This document shows positions 26,428 through 34,927 of a DNA stretch of 64,000 bases, in pieces. The stretch spans positions 62,001 to 126,000 of the forward strand of contig NZ_WLVL01000006.1 of assembly GCF_009707125.1 (NCBI RefSeq), given 5' to 3'. The DNA is from Arsenicicoccus cauae. Lineage in GTDB: Bacteria; Actinomycetota; Actinomycetes; Actinomycetales; Dermatophilaceae. Position 1 is the stretch's first letter. Each line of letters starts with the position of its first letter. The position numbers were made by a program, and so were the translations under genes. Below the pieces are notes generated by a model. The model worked only from the letters and a program-made list of their open reading frames with translations. It did not search any database and was not told the DNA's origin.

Positions 26428-27389
26428 CCTCAGTCCTCGTCCTCGCAGGTGGCCTCTCGCACGAGCGCGAGGTCTCCGTCCGCTCAGGTCGGCGTCTGGC
26501 AGAAGCCTTGCGCTCCAAGGGTTTCCAGGTCAAGATCGCCGACCTCGACCGCCACCTGCTGGGCACCGTCGACGCCCTGCAGCCCGACCTCGTGTGGCCC
26601 ACGCTGCACGGCTCGCCGGGGGAGAACGGCTCCCTGCGGGACGTGCTGCAGCACCTGGGTCTGGCGTTCGTCGGGCCGCGGGGGCCCTCCTCGCGCATGG
26701 CGTGGGACAAGCCCGTCGCCAAGGCCCTGGTGGCGCGTGCCGGCGTGGCCACCCCGGCGCACGTGGCGGTCGCGCACAGCACCTTCCGTCAGATCGGCGC
26801 GGGGGCCGTCCTCGAGCGCCTGGCCCGCGACCTGGGCCTCCCACTCGCCGTCAAGCCCGCCCGTGGTGGCTCGGCCCTCGGGTTCCACGTGGCACGGACG
26901 GCGACGGAATTGGGCGCGGCCCTGGTGGACGCCTATGCCTATGACGATCTGGCGCTCGTCGAGCACGTCGTGGAGGGGACGGAGGTCTCGGTGACGGTCA
27001 TCGAGCAGGCCGACGGCGAGCTGCGGGCCCTGCCACCGGTCGAGATCTGCCCGGTCGACGGGGTCTTCGACTACGACCACATGTACAACGCGGGCGAGAC
27101 CGAGTACTTCACCCCCGCGCGGCTGTCGCCGGAGGCCACCGAGGCATCGTTGCAGGCAGCCCTCACCGCGCACCGGGTGCTCGACCACCGCCACCTGTCC
27201 CGCACGGACCTGATCGTCGACGCGGACGGCACCCCGTGGTTCTTGGAGTGCAGCGTCTCGCCGGGGCTCACCGAGACCAGCCAGGTTCCGCTGGCCATCG
27301 CCGGAGCCGGCCTGCAGGCCGCGGATGTGTATGCCGACCTCGTCGAGCGCGTCATTGCGGAGCATCGCACGGCCCGCGACGACGCCTAG
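26424..27389 (+). CDS. D-alanine-D-alanine ligase family protein
   Basis: A 321-residue ATP-grasp enzyme. The N-terminal VLAGGLSHEREVSVRSG and PTLHGSPGENGSLRDVLQ match the Ddl substrate region. ATP-grasp features follow (LPLAVKPARGGSALGF, VEHVVEGTEVSVTV), with the metal-binding end FLECSVSPGLTETS, where Ddl enzymes usually have NTxPGxT. It is probably a second ligase rather than the main Ddl. It may join other amino acids, in line with translational coupling to the aminotransferase upstream. A bidirectional terminator follows at 27496. Confidence 0.85.
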   Translation: MTSVLVLAGGLSHEREVSVRSGRRLAEALRSKGFQVKIADLDRHLLGTVDALQPDLVWPTLHGSPGENGSLRDVLQHLGLAFVGPRGPSSRMAWDKPVAKALVARAGVATPAHVAVAHSTFRQIGAGAVLERLARDLGLPLAVKPARGGSALGFHVARTATELGAALVDAYAYDDLALVEHVVEGTEVSVTVIEQADGELRALPPVEICPVDGVFDYDHMYNAGETEYFTPARLSPEATEASLQAALTAHRVLDHRHLSRTDLIVDADGTPWFLECSVSPGLTETSQVPLAIAGAGLQAADVYADLVERVIAEHRTARDDA

Positions 27390-27441
27390 GATCGCTCTCA
27401 CACAATCCTAGAGTGTCCTAGAGTGGACTAGCCGGAGCTAG
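27386..27441. repeat. CTAG array with 10-bp phasing
   Basis: CTAG, normally rare in GC-rich genomes, occurs five times here: at 27386, then at 27408, 27418, 27428 and 27438, the last four exactly 10 bases apart. The first copy overlaps the ligase stop. Two of the units read TCCTAGAGTG. One face of the helix would carry all four. It is either a degenerate tandem repeat or a phased protein-binding array. Confidence 0.75.
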
Positions 27442-27495
27442 GTATGGGTAGAGCATCGTCGAGAGCACCCGCCGCTCGCCGCTGATCGGGCTCCA

Positions 27496-27546
27496 GCCCA
27501 GACGCCCGCCGCCTCGCACCTGGTGCGACGCGGCGGGCGTCTGGGC
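27496..27546. terminator. Bidirectional terminator between ddl homologue and parB
   Basis: A perfect 17-bp stem (GCCCAGACGCCCGCCGC at 27496-27512 with its complement at 27530-27546) enclosing a second short stem (TCGCAC/GTGCGA). It lies between convergent genes and is the strongest hairpin in this part of the window. Confidence 0.9.
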
Positions 27547-27587
27547 TTGGGCCGGAGGCAGCGGCTGGGATCGCGCCGTCCTCAAGG

Positions 27588-28730
27588 TCAGAGGGCCGCC
27601 CCCACGCTGCCCTCCTGGCCCATGAGGGCGAGGATCCGCTGGAGGTCGTCGACCGACGCGAACTCGACCGTGAGCTTGCCCTTGCGACGCCCCATGGTGA
27701 CCTGGACGCGCGTGTCGAACCGATCGGACAGCGACGTGGCGACCTCGTCCAGCTCGGGGCGCGGCTCGCTGCTGCGCGCGGGGCGAGCCTTGGGCTCGGC
27801 GGACCCGTCACCTCCGAGCGAGACGATCTCCTCCACGGACCGCACCGACAGCCCCTCGGCGACGATGCGCTGAGCGAGGCGCTCCATCGCCGCGGCGTCC
27901 TCGAGGCCCAGCAGCGCCCGCGCGTGACCGGCGCTGAGGACGCCGGCGGCGACGCGGCGCGCGACCAGGGGAGGGAGCCGCAGCAGGCGGATCGTGTTGG
28001 AGATCTGGGGACGCGAACGCCCCAGCTTGCCGGCGAGCTCGTCGTGCGTGCACCCGAAGTCCTCGAGCAGCTGCTGGTAGGCGGCCGCCTCCTCCAAGGG
28101 GTTGAGCTCGGAGCGGTGGAGGTTCTCCAGCAGCGCGTGCCGGAGCATCTCGTCGTCGTCGGTGTTGCGGACGATCGCCGGCACGGTGGCGAGCCCCGCC
28201 CGCTGGGTCGCGCGCCAGCGCCGCTCGCCCATGATGAGCTCGTACTCCGCGGTCGGGTAGTCCTCCGCCGGGGCTCCCCGCAGGGGACGCACCACGATCG
28301 GCTGCAGCACCCCAAGCTCGGTGACGCTGTGGACCAGCTCGGCCATGTCGTCCTCGTCGAAGACGGTGCGCGGTTGCTTGGCGTTGGGCTGGATCGCCTC
28401 GACCGGCACCTCGGCGTAGGTCGCGCCGGGCACCGCCTGCAGGCCACCGTCGGAGGCCATCGCGCGCTCGGACGTCACCGACGCGATCAGGCTGGCGTCG
28501 AGCGGTCGACGGCCGTAGCCGAGGCCACGCAGGTCGTCCGCCAGGTCGTCCGTCAGCGGGCCCGACGGCTGCGGCGCCGTAGAGGCGGCATCCGCGACCG
28601 AGGCCACCTCGGAGCCCGGCTTGACCCGCTCTGCGTCGCGAAAGAACACGTCGATCGGACGGTCGCCGGCGGGGGCCTGCGGGATCAGGGCCCCCAGGCC
28701 ACGGCCGAGACCCCGTCGCTTCTCACTCAT
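27588..28730 (-). CDS. parB: ParB chromosome partitioning protein
   Basis: A 380-residue ParB/Spo0J CTPase clamp that loads at parS and spreads to organise the origin. [17 protein letters not shown] at the start is the ParA-contact region. The CTP-binding domain ([37 protein letters not shown]) and the HTH ([22 protein letters not shown]) follow, with the dimerising C-terminus ending at QEGSVGAAL. The ATG at 28730 overlaps the parA stop (ATGA). Five exact parS sites are found in this window. Confidence 0.97.
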   Translation of the reverse strand: MSEKRRGLGRGLGALIPQAPAGDRPIDVFFRDAERVKPGSEVASVADAASTAPQPSGPLTDDLADDLRGLGYGRRPLDASLIASVTSERAMASDGGLQAVPGATYAEVPVEAIQPNAKQPRTVFDEDDMAELVHSVTELGVLQPIVVRPLRGAPAEDYPTAEYELIMGERRWRATQRAGLATVPAIVRNTDDDEMLRHALLENLHRSELNPLEEAAAYQQLLEDFGCTHDELAGKLGRSRPQISNTIRLLRLPPLVARRVAAGVLSAGHARALLGLEDAAAMERLAQRIVAEGLSVRSVEEIVSLGGDGSAEPKARPARSSEPRPELDEVATSLSDRFDTRVQVTMGRRKGKLTVEFASVDDLQRILALMGQEGSVGAAL

Positions 28731-30574
28731 CGGTTACCTCCCTCGCCGGCGCCGTGCCGTGCGATCTCGACCGCCGCGGCGGCGTAGGACAGAGCACCAC
28801 TGCTGGTGGGGTCGTAGGTCATGACGGTCTGGCCGTGGCTGGGCGCCTCGGAGATCCGCACCGAGCGCGGGACGGTCGACCGGATGACCTGCTCACCGAA
28901 GTGGCGCCGCACCTCCTCGGCGACCTGGGCGGACAGGCGGGTGCGGCCGTCATACATCGTCAGCAGGATGGTCGACACGTGCAGGGAGGGGTTGAGATGC
29001 GCCTTGATCAGCTCGATGTTCTTGAGCAGCTGGCTGAGACCCTCGAGGGCGTAGTACTCGCACTGGATCGGGATGAAGACCTCCTCAGCCGCCACGAACG
29101 CGTTGATCGTGAGCAGCCCGAGGCTGGGCGGGCAGTCGACGAGGACGTAGTCGATGCGCTCTCCCCGGTCCTCCTCGTCGCGCAGGTAGGTCGTGAGCGC
29201 TCGCCCAAGGCGCATCTCGCGTGCCACCAGCGACACGAGCTCGATCTCCGCGCCGGCCAGGTCGATCGTGGCGGGTGCGCACAGCAGGTTGGGCACGTCG
29301 GGGCAGGACTGCACCACGTCGCGCATCGGTGTCCCGTCGGCGAGCACGTCGTAGACGCTGGGCACCTCGGCGTGGTGCGGGATCCCGAGTGCGGTCGACG
29401 CGTTGCCCTGCGGGTCGAGGTCGAGGACGAGGACGCGCAGCCCTGCCGTGGCCAGGGCGGCGGCGACGTTGACCGTGGTGGTGGTCTTGCCGACCCCGCC
29501 CTTCTGGTTGGCCACCGTCATGACACGGGTCCGGCGCGGGGCCGGGAGCGCCTCGCCCTCCGTCTGCGCGCGGCCGGTCGGCGTGGACCTGGGGCCGGTC
29601 GGTGTGGATGCGGGGACGGAGGGGGACGTCGGGAGCGGCTCAGTCGGCCGGGCCGGTGGGATGGTCTGGGTGCTCGTGCCATCGGTCATCTCGGTCCGGT
29701 CCTCGTCTCCCTGCTGACGGAAGGTCTCCACGACGTCGACCCCACCGGACTCGGCCCGGGTTTCACGTGAAACTGGCTCGTCGGTGGTGACCGCGGCCGC
29801 CATCTCGGCGAGCTCGTCGCGGGCCACGCCCGCGGTGTCACCGAAGAGCGCGGCATCCGCCACCTCGCGGTTCGCGGGCTCGTCCCAGGCCGAGGCGAGG
29901 CGGCTCTTGCGGTCGTCATGGGGAGACGTCCCGAGGTAGCGGCTCTGCACATCGGCGTGGGCAGCGGCCTCAGCCCCCCGCGGCCGATGGGCGCGCAGCC
30001 GTTGGCCGGGCTGATAGTCCTTGCCGGGCAGATCCTGGCTCCAGGACTGCGCGAGCGAACCGAGCCCGTCCCCGTGCCCCTCGGCCACCCCTCCCGAGGC
30101 GACGGCGTCGACGACAGCGTCCTGGTCAGCCTCGTCGTGCGCAGCCGCAGCCTCGTCGGGCGCGGTCCCGTCGGTCGCGCTCCCGTCAGTGGCGCCTTCG
30201 CTGGGAGCCTCCTGCGAAGGCACGCCGACGGGGGTCTCGCGGAGATCGCTGCCGTCGTCCACCAGGGTGGTGCCGTCGGCGGCGATCGCGTCAGCCGGGC
30301 CGGGAGCCGCGCCGTGGCTGGAGTCAGCGGGCGCCTCGGTTGTCTCGGAGGTCTCGGGGGTCTCGAGGGTCTCCGGGGTCTCGGGGGAACGAGATGTCGC
30401 AGACGCGTCGGGGGTCAGCCCATGCGCCCCCCACGCCTCGTCCGGAGCGGAGGCCGCGCGCACCTCCCGCGAAGCCTGTGTTTCACGTGAAACGGTGGAT
30501 GGCCACCCGAGCCCGGACCCACCCCCTGCCAAGAGCTGCAGGTCAGGCCAACCCAACCCGGTCGTGACGCTCAC
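28727..30574 (-). CDS. parA: ParA partition ATPase with long N-terminal extension
   Basis: A 615-residue ParA. The ATPase domain is confined to the last 265 residues: [15 protein letters not shown] (about 353-367), [20 protein letters not shown] and [11 protein letters not shown]. The first 345 residues are acidic, rich in Pro, Glu, Thr and Ala, with a [12 protein letters not shown] repeat, and are predicted disordered. Within them VSRET occurs at residues 28-32 and 268-272, each encoded by a perfect parS site. The GTG at 30574 has GAGGAG upstream; an internal ATG at 29689 would give a 320-residue protein of ordinary size and cannot be excluded. ParA drives origin segregation with ParB, which follows with overlapping codons. 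Confidence 0.93.
   Translation of the reverse strand: MSVTTGLGWPDLQLLAGGGSGLGWPSTVSRETQASREVRAASAPDEAWGAHGLTPDASATSRSPETPETLETPETSETTEAPADSSHGAAPGPADAIAADGTTLVDDGSDLRETPVGVPSQEAPSEGATDGSATDGTAPDEAAAAHDEADQDAVVDAVASGGVAEGHGDGLGSLAQSWSQDLPGKDYQPGQRLRAHRPRGAEAAAHADVQSRYLGTSPHDDRKSRLASAWDEPANREVADAALFGDTAGVARDELAEMAAAVTTDEPVSRETRAESGGVDVVETFRQQGDEDRTEMTDGTSTQTIPPARPTEPLPTSPSVPASTPTGPRSTPTGRAQTEGEALPAPRRTRVMTVANQKGGVGKTTTTVNVAAALATAGLRVLVLDLDPQGNASTALGIPHHAEVPSVYDVLADGTPMRDVVQSCPDVPNLLCAPATIDLAGAEIELVSLVAREMRLGRALTTYLRDEEDRGERIDYVLVDCPPSLGLLTINAFVAAEEVFIPIQCEYYALEGLSQLLKNIELIKAHLNPSLHVSTILLTMYDGRTRLSAQVAEEVRRHFGEQVIRSTVPRSVRISEAPSHGQTVMTYDPTSSGALSYAAAAVEIARHGAGEGGNR
29760..29773. promoter_or_regulatory. 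parS site inside parA (codons 268-272)
   Basis: The perfect palindrome GTTTCACGTGAAAC. In the parA frame it reads GTT TCA CGT GAA AC and encodes Val-Ser-Arg-Glu-Thr. ParB bound here would also cover the parA coding region. Confidence 0.93.
30480..30493. promoter_or_regulatory. parS site inside parA (codons 28-32)
   Basis: A second perfect GTTTCACGTGAAAC, flanked by T on the left, again in the frame that encodes Val-Ser-Arg-Glu-Thr. It is 80 bases from the proposed parA start. Confidence 0.93.
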
Positions 30575-30975
30575 ACCTACTCCTCATGCCGCTCGATGAT
30601 GCCGAGCGCCCACTCTAGACGGCCCCTGGGACGAGCCCGGTCAGGCATCACCGCGCGGCGCCGGGCGCTTTGTCCGGGAGGAGCCTAGGCCGCGTTCCCC
30701 GTGAAACCACGGTCACGTCGGCGCGTGTCCCTGACCGCGGTACGACCCGATCGCTGGCCCCCGACGTTCTCGCCCGCGCATCACGACCCACCCCCGACAC
30801 CCAGCCGGCTGCGTTTCACGTGGAACGCCGCCCACCAGGTCCTTCGCGACCCCGGGACGATCACCCGCTATCGGGACACCTTCACCCGACAGGGGCCATG
30901 TGAACGATCCAGAACCGGTGGCGGGAGACGACGTGCCGTGGTCAGCCTCCGTGGTTGGCCGGTGGAGCTGTGCGG
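30575..30975. other. parA-rsmG intergenic region
   Basis: A 400-base gap upstream of parA. It holds one good parS (30813-30826) and one degenerate copy GTTCCCCGTGAAAC (30694-30707, one mismatch). The open frames here are arginine and proline rich and show no ribosome site, so I see no gene. The parA promoter is expected here but I cannot pick a convincing -10/-35 pair. Confidence 0.6.
30813..30826. promoter_or_regulatory. parS site upstream of parA
   Basis: GTTTCACGTGGAAC, which on the other strand is GTTCCACGTGAAAC, identical to the sites at 22641 and 40626. It lies in the parA-rsmG gap about 240 bases upstream of the parA start. Confidence 0.9.
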
Positions 30976-31785
30976 TCAGGAGCGCGACGGGCGGCGGCGC
31001 CCCTTGCCCGCACGCCCCCGTCGTGGACCGGAGCCCTCTGGGACGACGGCGATGCCTGGCTGATGGTCGTCAGCGAGGTGGAGGCGGACCACCGTGGTGG
31101 GCGTCTCCAGCACCTCGAGACCGCAGCGCAGGATCTCGTGGTCGACCACGTGGGCCGATCGCAGGACGGCCGCGTCCTCGTCGAGCTCGGTCGCCGCGCT
31201 CGCACCCTTCAGAGCCAGCAGGGTGCCCCCGGCCGACGTCAGGGGAGCGCACCACTGCGCGAGCTGGCCGATCCGCGTCACCGCCCGGGCCGTGGCCACC
31301 GGAGCCACGACCGTCCCGACGACGTCCTGGGCGCGGGCGTGGTGCACGACCACGTTGTCGAGGCCGACGGCGTCCGCCGTCGCGGTCAGCCAGTCGGTCG
31401 CTCGGCGGCGCGGCTCGACGAGGTGGACCTCGCTCGTCGGACAGACGATGGCCAGGGCAAGACCGGGCAGCCCCGCCCCCGAGCCCACGTCGATGATCGC
31501 CGCCCCGCAGGGCACGAGCTCCGCGACGACGGCGCAGTTGAGCACGTGGCGCCCCCACAGCCGCGGCACCTCGCGAGGTCCGATCAGCCCGTGGGTCACC
31601 CCCGTCGTGGCCAGGCACTGCACGAAGCGCTCGGCCAGGGGGAGACGTTCCCCGAAGACGACCTCGGCCGCACCCGGCGCGCGCGGCGGCGCCGCCTCCG
31701 GGTCGGGGGCGGCGCCGCCGCGGTCGTGCTCGTCGTGCTCGTCGTGCTCGTCGTGCTCGTCGTGCTCGCTGCCCCGAGAGGTCAT
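30976..31785 (-). CDS. rsmG: 16S rRNA (guanine-N7) methyltransferase RsmG
   Basis: A 269-residue SAM-dependent enzyme that methylates N7 of a guanine in the 530 loop of 16S rRNA (G527 in E. coli numbering). Motif I is IDVGSGAGLPGLALAI; LVEPRRRATDWL, VTARAV-like VATARAVTRI and the LALKGASAATEL strand complete the fold. The N-terminus has five EHD triplets in a row (residues 7-21) encoded by a 9-base tandem repeat, and the C-terminus has a basic tail. The ATG at 31785 overlaps the jag stop (TGATG). Gene order jag-rsmG-parA-parB is conserved in actinobacteria. Confidence 0.95.
   Translation of the reverse strand: MTSRGSEHDEHDEHDEHDEHDRGGAAPDPEAAPPRAPGAAEVVFGERLPLAERFVQCLATTGVTHGLIGPREVPRLWGRHVLNCAVVAELVPCGAAIIDVGSGAGLPGLALAIVCPTSEVHLVEPRRRATDWLTATADAVGLDNVVVHHARAQDVVGTVVAPVATARAVTRIGQLAQWCAPLTSAGGTLLALKGASAATELDEDAAVLRSAHVVDHEILRCGLEVLETPTTVVRLHLADDHQPGIAVVPEGSGPRRGRAGKGRRRPSRS
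31725..31768. repeat. 9-bp tandem repeat in rsmG encoding EHD units
   Basis: About five copies of the 9-base unit TCGTGCTCG run through the first 20 codons of rsmG (minus strand), giving Glu-His-Asp repeats. The unit is a multiple of three, so copy-number change would keep the frame and alter only the acidic and histidine-rich N-terminus. Confidence 0.85.
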
Positions 31786-32375
31786 CAGGCCGGCAGGACC
31801 ACGACGTGACGCCGCGGCTCGGTCCCCTCGGACTCCGAGCTCAGACCGGCCGCGAGGACCTCGTCGTGGACGACCTTGCGCTCGAAGGCCGACATCGGCT
31901 CGAGCGGCTTCTCCTCGCCGGACTCCTTGACGTCGCGGACGGCCTCGCGGGCAATCTCCACGAGCTCCTCACGGCGGGCGGCGCGGTGGCCGGCGACGTC
32001 CAGCATGAGGCGGCTGCGCTCACCGGTCTCGGCCTGCACTGCCAGGCGCGTCAGCTCCTGCAGCGCCTCGAGGACCTTGCCGTGGTCGCCCACCAGACGG
32101 CGGGGCACCCGCCCCTCGTCGGAGTCGACGATCGCCACGGACGCCCGGTCGCCGTCCACGTCGACGTCGATGTCACCGTCCAGGTCGGCGATGTCGAGGA
32201 GGGTCTCGAGGAAGTCGGCGGCGACCTCCCCCTCACGCTCCAGCAGCGCGACCCGGCTGGACCGGCCGGGCTCGGCGCCCTGGGCGCTGCCCCGCTCGGC
32301 CTGCTGCTCGGAGACGATCCCGTCAGTGGTCTCGTCCGTCTCCGGCTCGACACCCTCGGTGGTGCTGGTGTTCAT
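31785..32375 (-). CDS. jag: KhpB/Jag RNA-binding protein
   Basis: A 196-residue protein with an acidic N-terminus (about 1-45), a KH-II domain (about 55-125: FLETLLDIADLDGDIDVD, DEGRVPRRLVGDHGKVLEALQ) and an R3H domain (about 130-196). The R3H signature is seen in ERKVVHDEV (R-x3-H). KhpB works with KhpA to bind many RNAs and affects cell elongation. It lies between yidC and rsmG. The ATG at 32375 has GAAAGG upstream. Confidence 0.93.
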   Translation of the reverse strand: MNTSTTEGVEPETDETTDGIVSEQQAERGSAQGAEPGRSSRVALLEREGEVAADFLETLLDIADLDGDIDVDVDGDRASVAIVDSDEGRVPRRLVGDHGKVLEALQELTRLAVQAETGERSRLMLDVAGHRAARREELVEIAREAVRDVKESGEEKPLEPMSAFERKVVHDEVLAAGLSSESEGTEPRRHVVVLPA

Positions 32376-32466
32376 GGCGGTCAGCCTTTCTCATCGTGGC
32401 CGGCGGTAGGACGAGGGTCGTCCCGGAGGCGCCGGTCGGTGCTGTCGTGGGCCCGCGCAGGCCCGG

Positions 32467-33501
32467 TCAGTCTGTCTCGCCGGGCGTCGCGCGGGACGCA
32501 CCCCCGGCTGCCCCGCTGGCAGGGCCACGGCTCTTGCGTCCCTTGCGCTTCGGCTGCTGCCGCTGCCCGCTCGGCCGGGGCGAGGTGATCTCACCCTCGA
32601 CCGTTTCCGTGGCGGCCGCGCTGGTGCCGCCCGTCATCCGGGCGGCACCGGGCATGGGCTTGCCCTGCGCCTTGCGCTTGGCCTCGAGGCGCTCGTAGGC
32701 CGGGGACCCGGGGGTCGGCATACGACCAATGGTGTAGAACTGCTGGCCCATCGACCACAGGTTGGTGACCAACCAGTAGATGAGGACACCGATGGGGAAG
32801 TTGATGCCCGACACGGCAAAGATGACCGGCATGACGTAGAGCAGGATCTTCTGCTGCTTGAACATCGGGTTGTCCATGGCGGACGCCGGCATGTTCTTGG
32901 TCATGGCCTGGTGCTGCGAGGTGAACTGCGTGATCGACATCAGCACGATCAGGGCCACCGTGACGAGCTTGGCCGCGAGGTCCTCGCTGCCGACGAACTT
33001 GTCCGACAGCTGCACCCCGGCGAAGGTCGACAGCTCGGCCTGCTTGGCGACCGAGGCCGTGATCGGCCCGACCGCGTCGCGCGCGCCGCTGGCGATGGCT
33101 CCCAGGCCGTTGAGCACGTTGAACAACGCGAAGAAGATCGGCATCTGAAGCAGGATGGGCATGCACGACGAGAAGGGGTTCGTACCGGAGTCCTTGTAGA
33201 GCGCCATCGTCTCTTCCGTCATCTTCTGACGGGACTCCGGATCGCTCTTGCCCTTGTACTTCGCCTGGATCTTTTGCAGCTCCGGCTGGATCAGCGTCAT
33301 CTTGCGCGAGGCGTGCAGCTGCTTGATGAACAACGGCGTGATCAGGATCCGGATCACCACCACGAGCCCAACGATGGACAGGCCCCAGGTAAGGCCTCCC
33401 TCAGGGTCCATGCCGAGGGTCGTGAACAGCTGGTGGAAGCCGTACATGATCCACGCGACGGCGATCTCGATCGGCCGCAGCAAGGTGCTGAAGAAGTCCA
33501 T
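32467..33501 (-). CDS. yidC: YidC membrane protein insertase
   Basis: A 344-residue YidC/Oxa1 insertase that places proteins in the membrane alone or with SecYEG. Five membrane segments are visible, beginning MDFFSTLLRPIEIAVAW. The groove-forming helix contains VIRILITPLFIKQLHASRKM with its conserved arginine, the cytoplasmic coiled hairpin follows (QPELQKIQAKYKGKSD), and later helices include GINFPIGVLIYWLVTNLWS. The tail is basic and low-complexity. The ATG at 33501 has GAGGACG upstream; an in-frame ATG eleven codons earlier is less likely. It lies between yidD and jag. Confidence 0.95.
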   Translation of the reverse strand: MDFFSTLLRPIEIAVAWIMYGFHQLFTTLGMDPEGGLTWGLSIVGLVVVIRILITPLFIKQLHASRKMTLIQPELQKIQAKYKGKSDPESRQKMTEETMALYKDSGTNPFSSCMPILLQMPIFFALFNVLNGLGAIASGARDAVGPITASVAKQAELSTFAGVQLSDKFVGSEDLAAKLVTVALIVLMSITQFTSQHQAMTKNMPASAMDNPMFKQQKILLYVMPVIFAVSGINFPIGVLIYWLVTNLWSMGQQFYTIGRMPTPGSPAYERLEAKRKAQGKPMPGAARMTGGTSAAATETVEGEITSPRPSGQRQQPKRKGRKSRGPASGAAGGASRATPGETD

Positions 33502-33600
33502 CTCGTCCTCTGTGCTCAGGCGGTCGTCCGCCATGGGTGGTGCAGGTCTGGGTCCAGTCTGCCCCCTCGAGGGCGGGCCGGGGTGGGGCGGGAGGTGGGC

Positions 33601-33876
33601 TCAGCGGGTGGCCGGTGGCGGCTCCTTGTCAGGAACGTGGTCGACACCACCGGGGTTCCACGGGTGGCACCGGCCGAGCCGCCGCGCGGCCAGCCAGCCG
33701 CCCTTGATCGGGCCGAAGCGTTGGATCGCCGTCATCGCGTAGGCGGAGCAGCTGGGGTAGAAGCGGCACGACGGCGGGGTGAGCGGCGAGATCCACAGCT
33801 GGTAGAAGCGGATGAGTCCGAGGGCCGCAGCCCTGAGGGGGCGTCGTCGCCACCCGGCGTGCCAGGCCGCCGTCAT
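33601..33876 (-). CDS. yidD: Membrane protein insertion efficiency factor YidD
   Basis: A 91-residue amphipathic protein of the YidD family, which helps YidC-dependent insertion. The signature [24 protein letters not shown], with its two conserved cysteines, lies at about 24-47, followed by [18 protein letters not shown]. The ATG at 33876 overlaps the rnpA stop (TGATG), so the pair is translationally coupled. Standard length. Confidence 0.95.
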   Translation of the reverse strand: MTAAWHAGWRRRPLRAAALGLIRFYQLWISPLTPPSCRFYPSCSAYAMTAIQRFGPIKGGWLAARRLGRCHPWNPGGVDHVPDKEPPPATR

Positions 33877-34235
33877 CAGGCATGCACCTTGGCCAGGCAG
33901 CTGGAGAGCAGCCGGTCCAGCTCGGCCCCCAGGCGCGTCTGGTCGGCCTCGGCGGCCGGCGGGTTGGCCCGTACCACCACGTCGAGGCCAAGGGGCAGTC
34001 GCCCCACGCGGTCCCTCATCGCGTGCCGCAGCCGCCGCTTGGTGCGGTTGCGCACGACGGCTCCCCCGACGGCCTTGGACACGACGAGACCGACCCGCGG
34101 CGGCTGGGCCGCACGCGAGTCGGTCAGGTTGATGTGCACGACGAGCAGCTGGCTGCCCGAGCGCACCGACGTCCGTCCACGCACCGTCGAGGCGAAGTCC
34201 GCACTGTCACGCAGGCGGTGCTGCGCCGACAGCAC
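33876..34235 (-). CDS. rnpA: Ribonuclease P protein component
   Basis: A 119-residue basic protein that assists the RNase P RNA in cutting tRNA 5' leaders. [13 protein letters not shown] opens the fold, and the RNR motif is seen in [16 protein letters not shown] (about 60-75), followed by [10 protein letters not shown]. It begins with GTG at 34235, 14 bases after the rpmH stop, as usual. The ribosome site is weak, in line with coupling to rpmH. Confidence 0.95.
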   Translation of the reverse strand: MLSAQHRLRDSADFASTVRGRTSVRSGSQLLVVHINLTDSRAAQPPRVGLVVSKAVGGAVVRNRTKRRLRHAMRDRVGRLPLGLDVVVRANPPAAEADQTRLGAELDRLLSSCLAKVHA

Positions 34236-34248
34236 GGGAGGTCGGCTC

Positions 34249-34386
34249 TCAGGCAGACAGCTCGGAGCGGCCCTTGCGGCGGCGGGCAGCGAGGATGGCG
34301 CGGCCGGCGCGGGTGCGCATGCGGAGGCGGAAGCCGTGCGTCTTGGCGCGACGACGGTTGTTCGGCTGGAAGGTGCGCTTGCTCAC
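34249..34386 (-). CDS. rpmH: Ribosomal protein bL34
   Basis: The 45-residue L34 of the large subunit: [18 protein letters not shown], the [15 protein letters not shown] helix and the KGRSELSA end are canonical. It starts with GTG at 34386 with GGAG eight bases upstream. It is the first gene of the leftward rpmH-rnpA-yidD-yidC group and diverges from dnaA. Confidence 0.96.
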   Translation of the reverse strand: MSKRTFQPNNRRRAKTHGFRLRMRTRAGRAILAARRRKGRSELSA

Positions 34387-34927
34387 GGGACAACTCCGTT
34401 GACGGTGTCGGGTGGTCCACGCGGGGTGGACCCGTTGGGCGGGTGGTCTGCACGCCTGACGGGTCGCGGCTCACGGACGGCAAGCACGAGGCTGACAACC
34501 GGCATGCAAAACGGGTCGGCGCGAACCGACCGCCCTCCAAGGTACGTCAGCCGATCGAGCAGGGTCAAACCGCCGCCGACCGGCGCAGCACGGGCGCGCC
34601 CGCGGTGCCACGAACCTCGGGGACGGGACAGCCGCAGGATGGGGGATCGATCGCCACCGGCGGGGTCGACACGCCGGTGGGGGCGGGGGGTTCACCCGCG
34701 CGGCCCTCGGGCTCCCTTTGTGGCGGGACACGGGGGTTGTTAGCGTGGTGGCTTCCGGTCGGCCCGGCAGCACCTGTCTATGCTTCGTCCACAGCCTGTG
34801 GACGAGGATGTGGACCAGTGCCTCACCTGCGCCGATCCACCCCTGTCCACACCCCGGGCGCGACGTCGTCCACAGATCGTGCCACCCGGCACGCCGCCGA
34901 GCAGCAGACCGTGAATCGAGGCCCTTC
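34387..34927. other. rpmH-dnaA intergenic region with DnaA boxes
   Basis: A 541-base divergent region. Its dnaA-proximal part carries DnaA-box matches: TCGTCCACA at 34785-34793 and 34866-34874, the inverted TGTGGACGA at 34797-34805, and CTGTCCACA at 34843-34851. These suggest autoregulation of dnaA, and perhaps an auxiliary part of the origin. The rpmH promoter lies at 34539-34568. The remainder shows no gene. Confidence 0.75.
34539..34568 (-). promoter_or_regulatory. Predicted rpmH promoter
   Basis: Leftward, TTGACC (34568-34563) and TACCTT (34544-34539) are separated by 18 bases, about 150 bases upstream of the rpmH start. A small hairpin (GGTCGG/CCGACC, 34514-34531) lies just downstream in the leader. 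The -35 box fits well and the -10 box moderately. Confidence 0.5.

Noticed and set aside
26884-26897. parS-like GTTCCACGTGGCAC in the ddl homologue
   Set aside because: The right arm departs from the palindrome; within a strongly coding stretch.
30339-30395. Repeated GGTCTCGG units as a possible CRISPR or regulatory repeat
   Set aside because: They encode the PET repeats of the ParA N-terminus; no spacers and no palindromic units.
30694-30707. parS-like GTTCCCCGTGAAAC upstream of parA
   Set aside because: One mismatch in the central hexamer; might bind weakly because of nearby sites but not listed as parS.
30670-31063. Small plus-strand frames in the parA-rsmG gap
   Set aside because: Arginine and proline-rich, no ribosome site, contain parS; not supported as genes.
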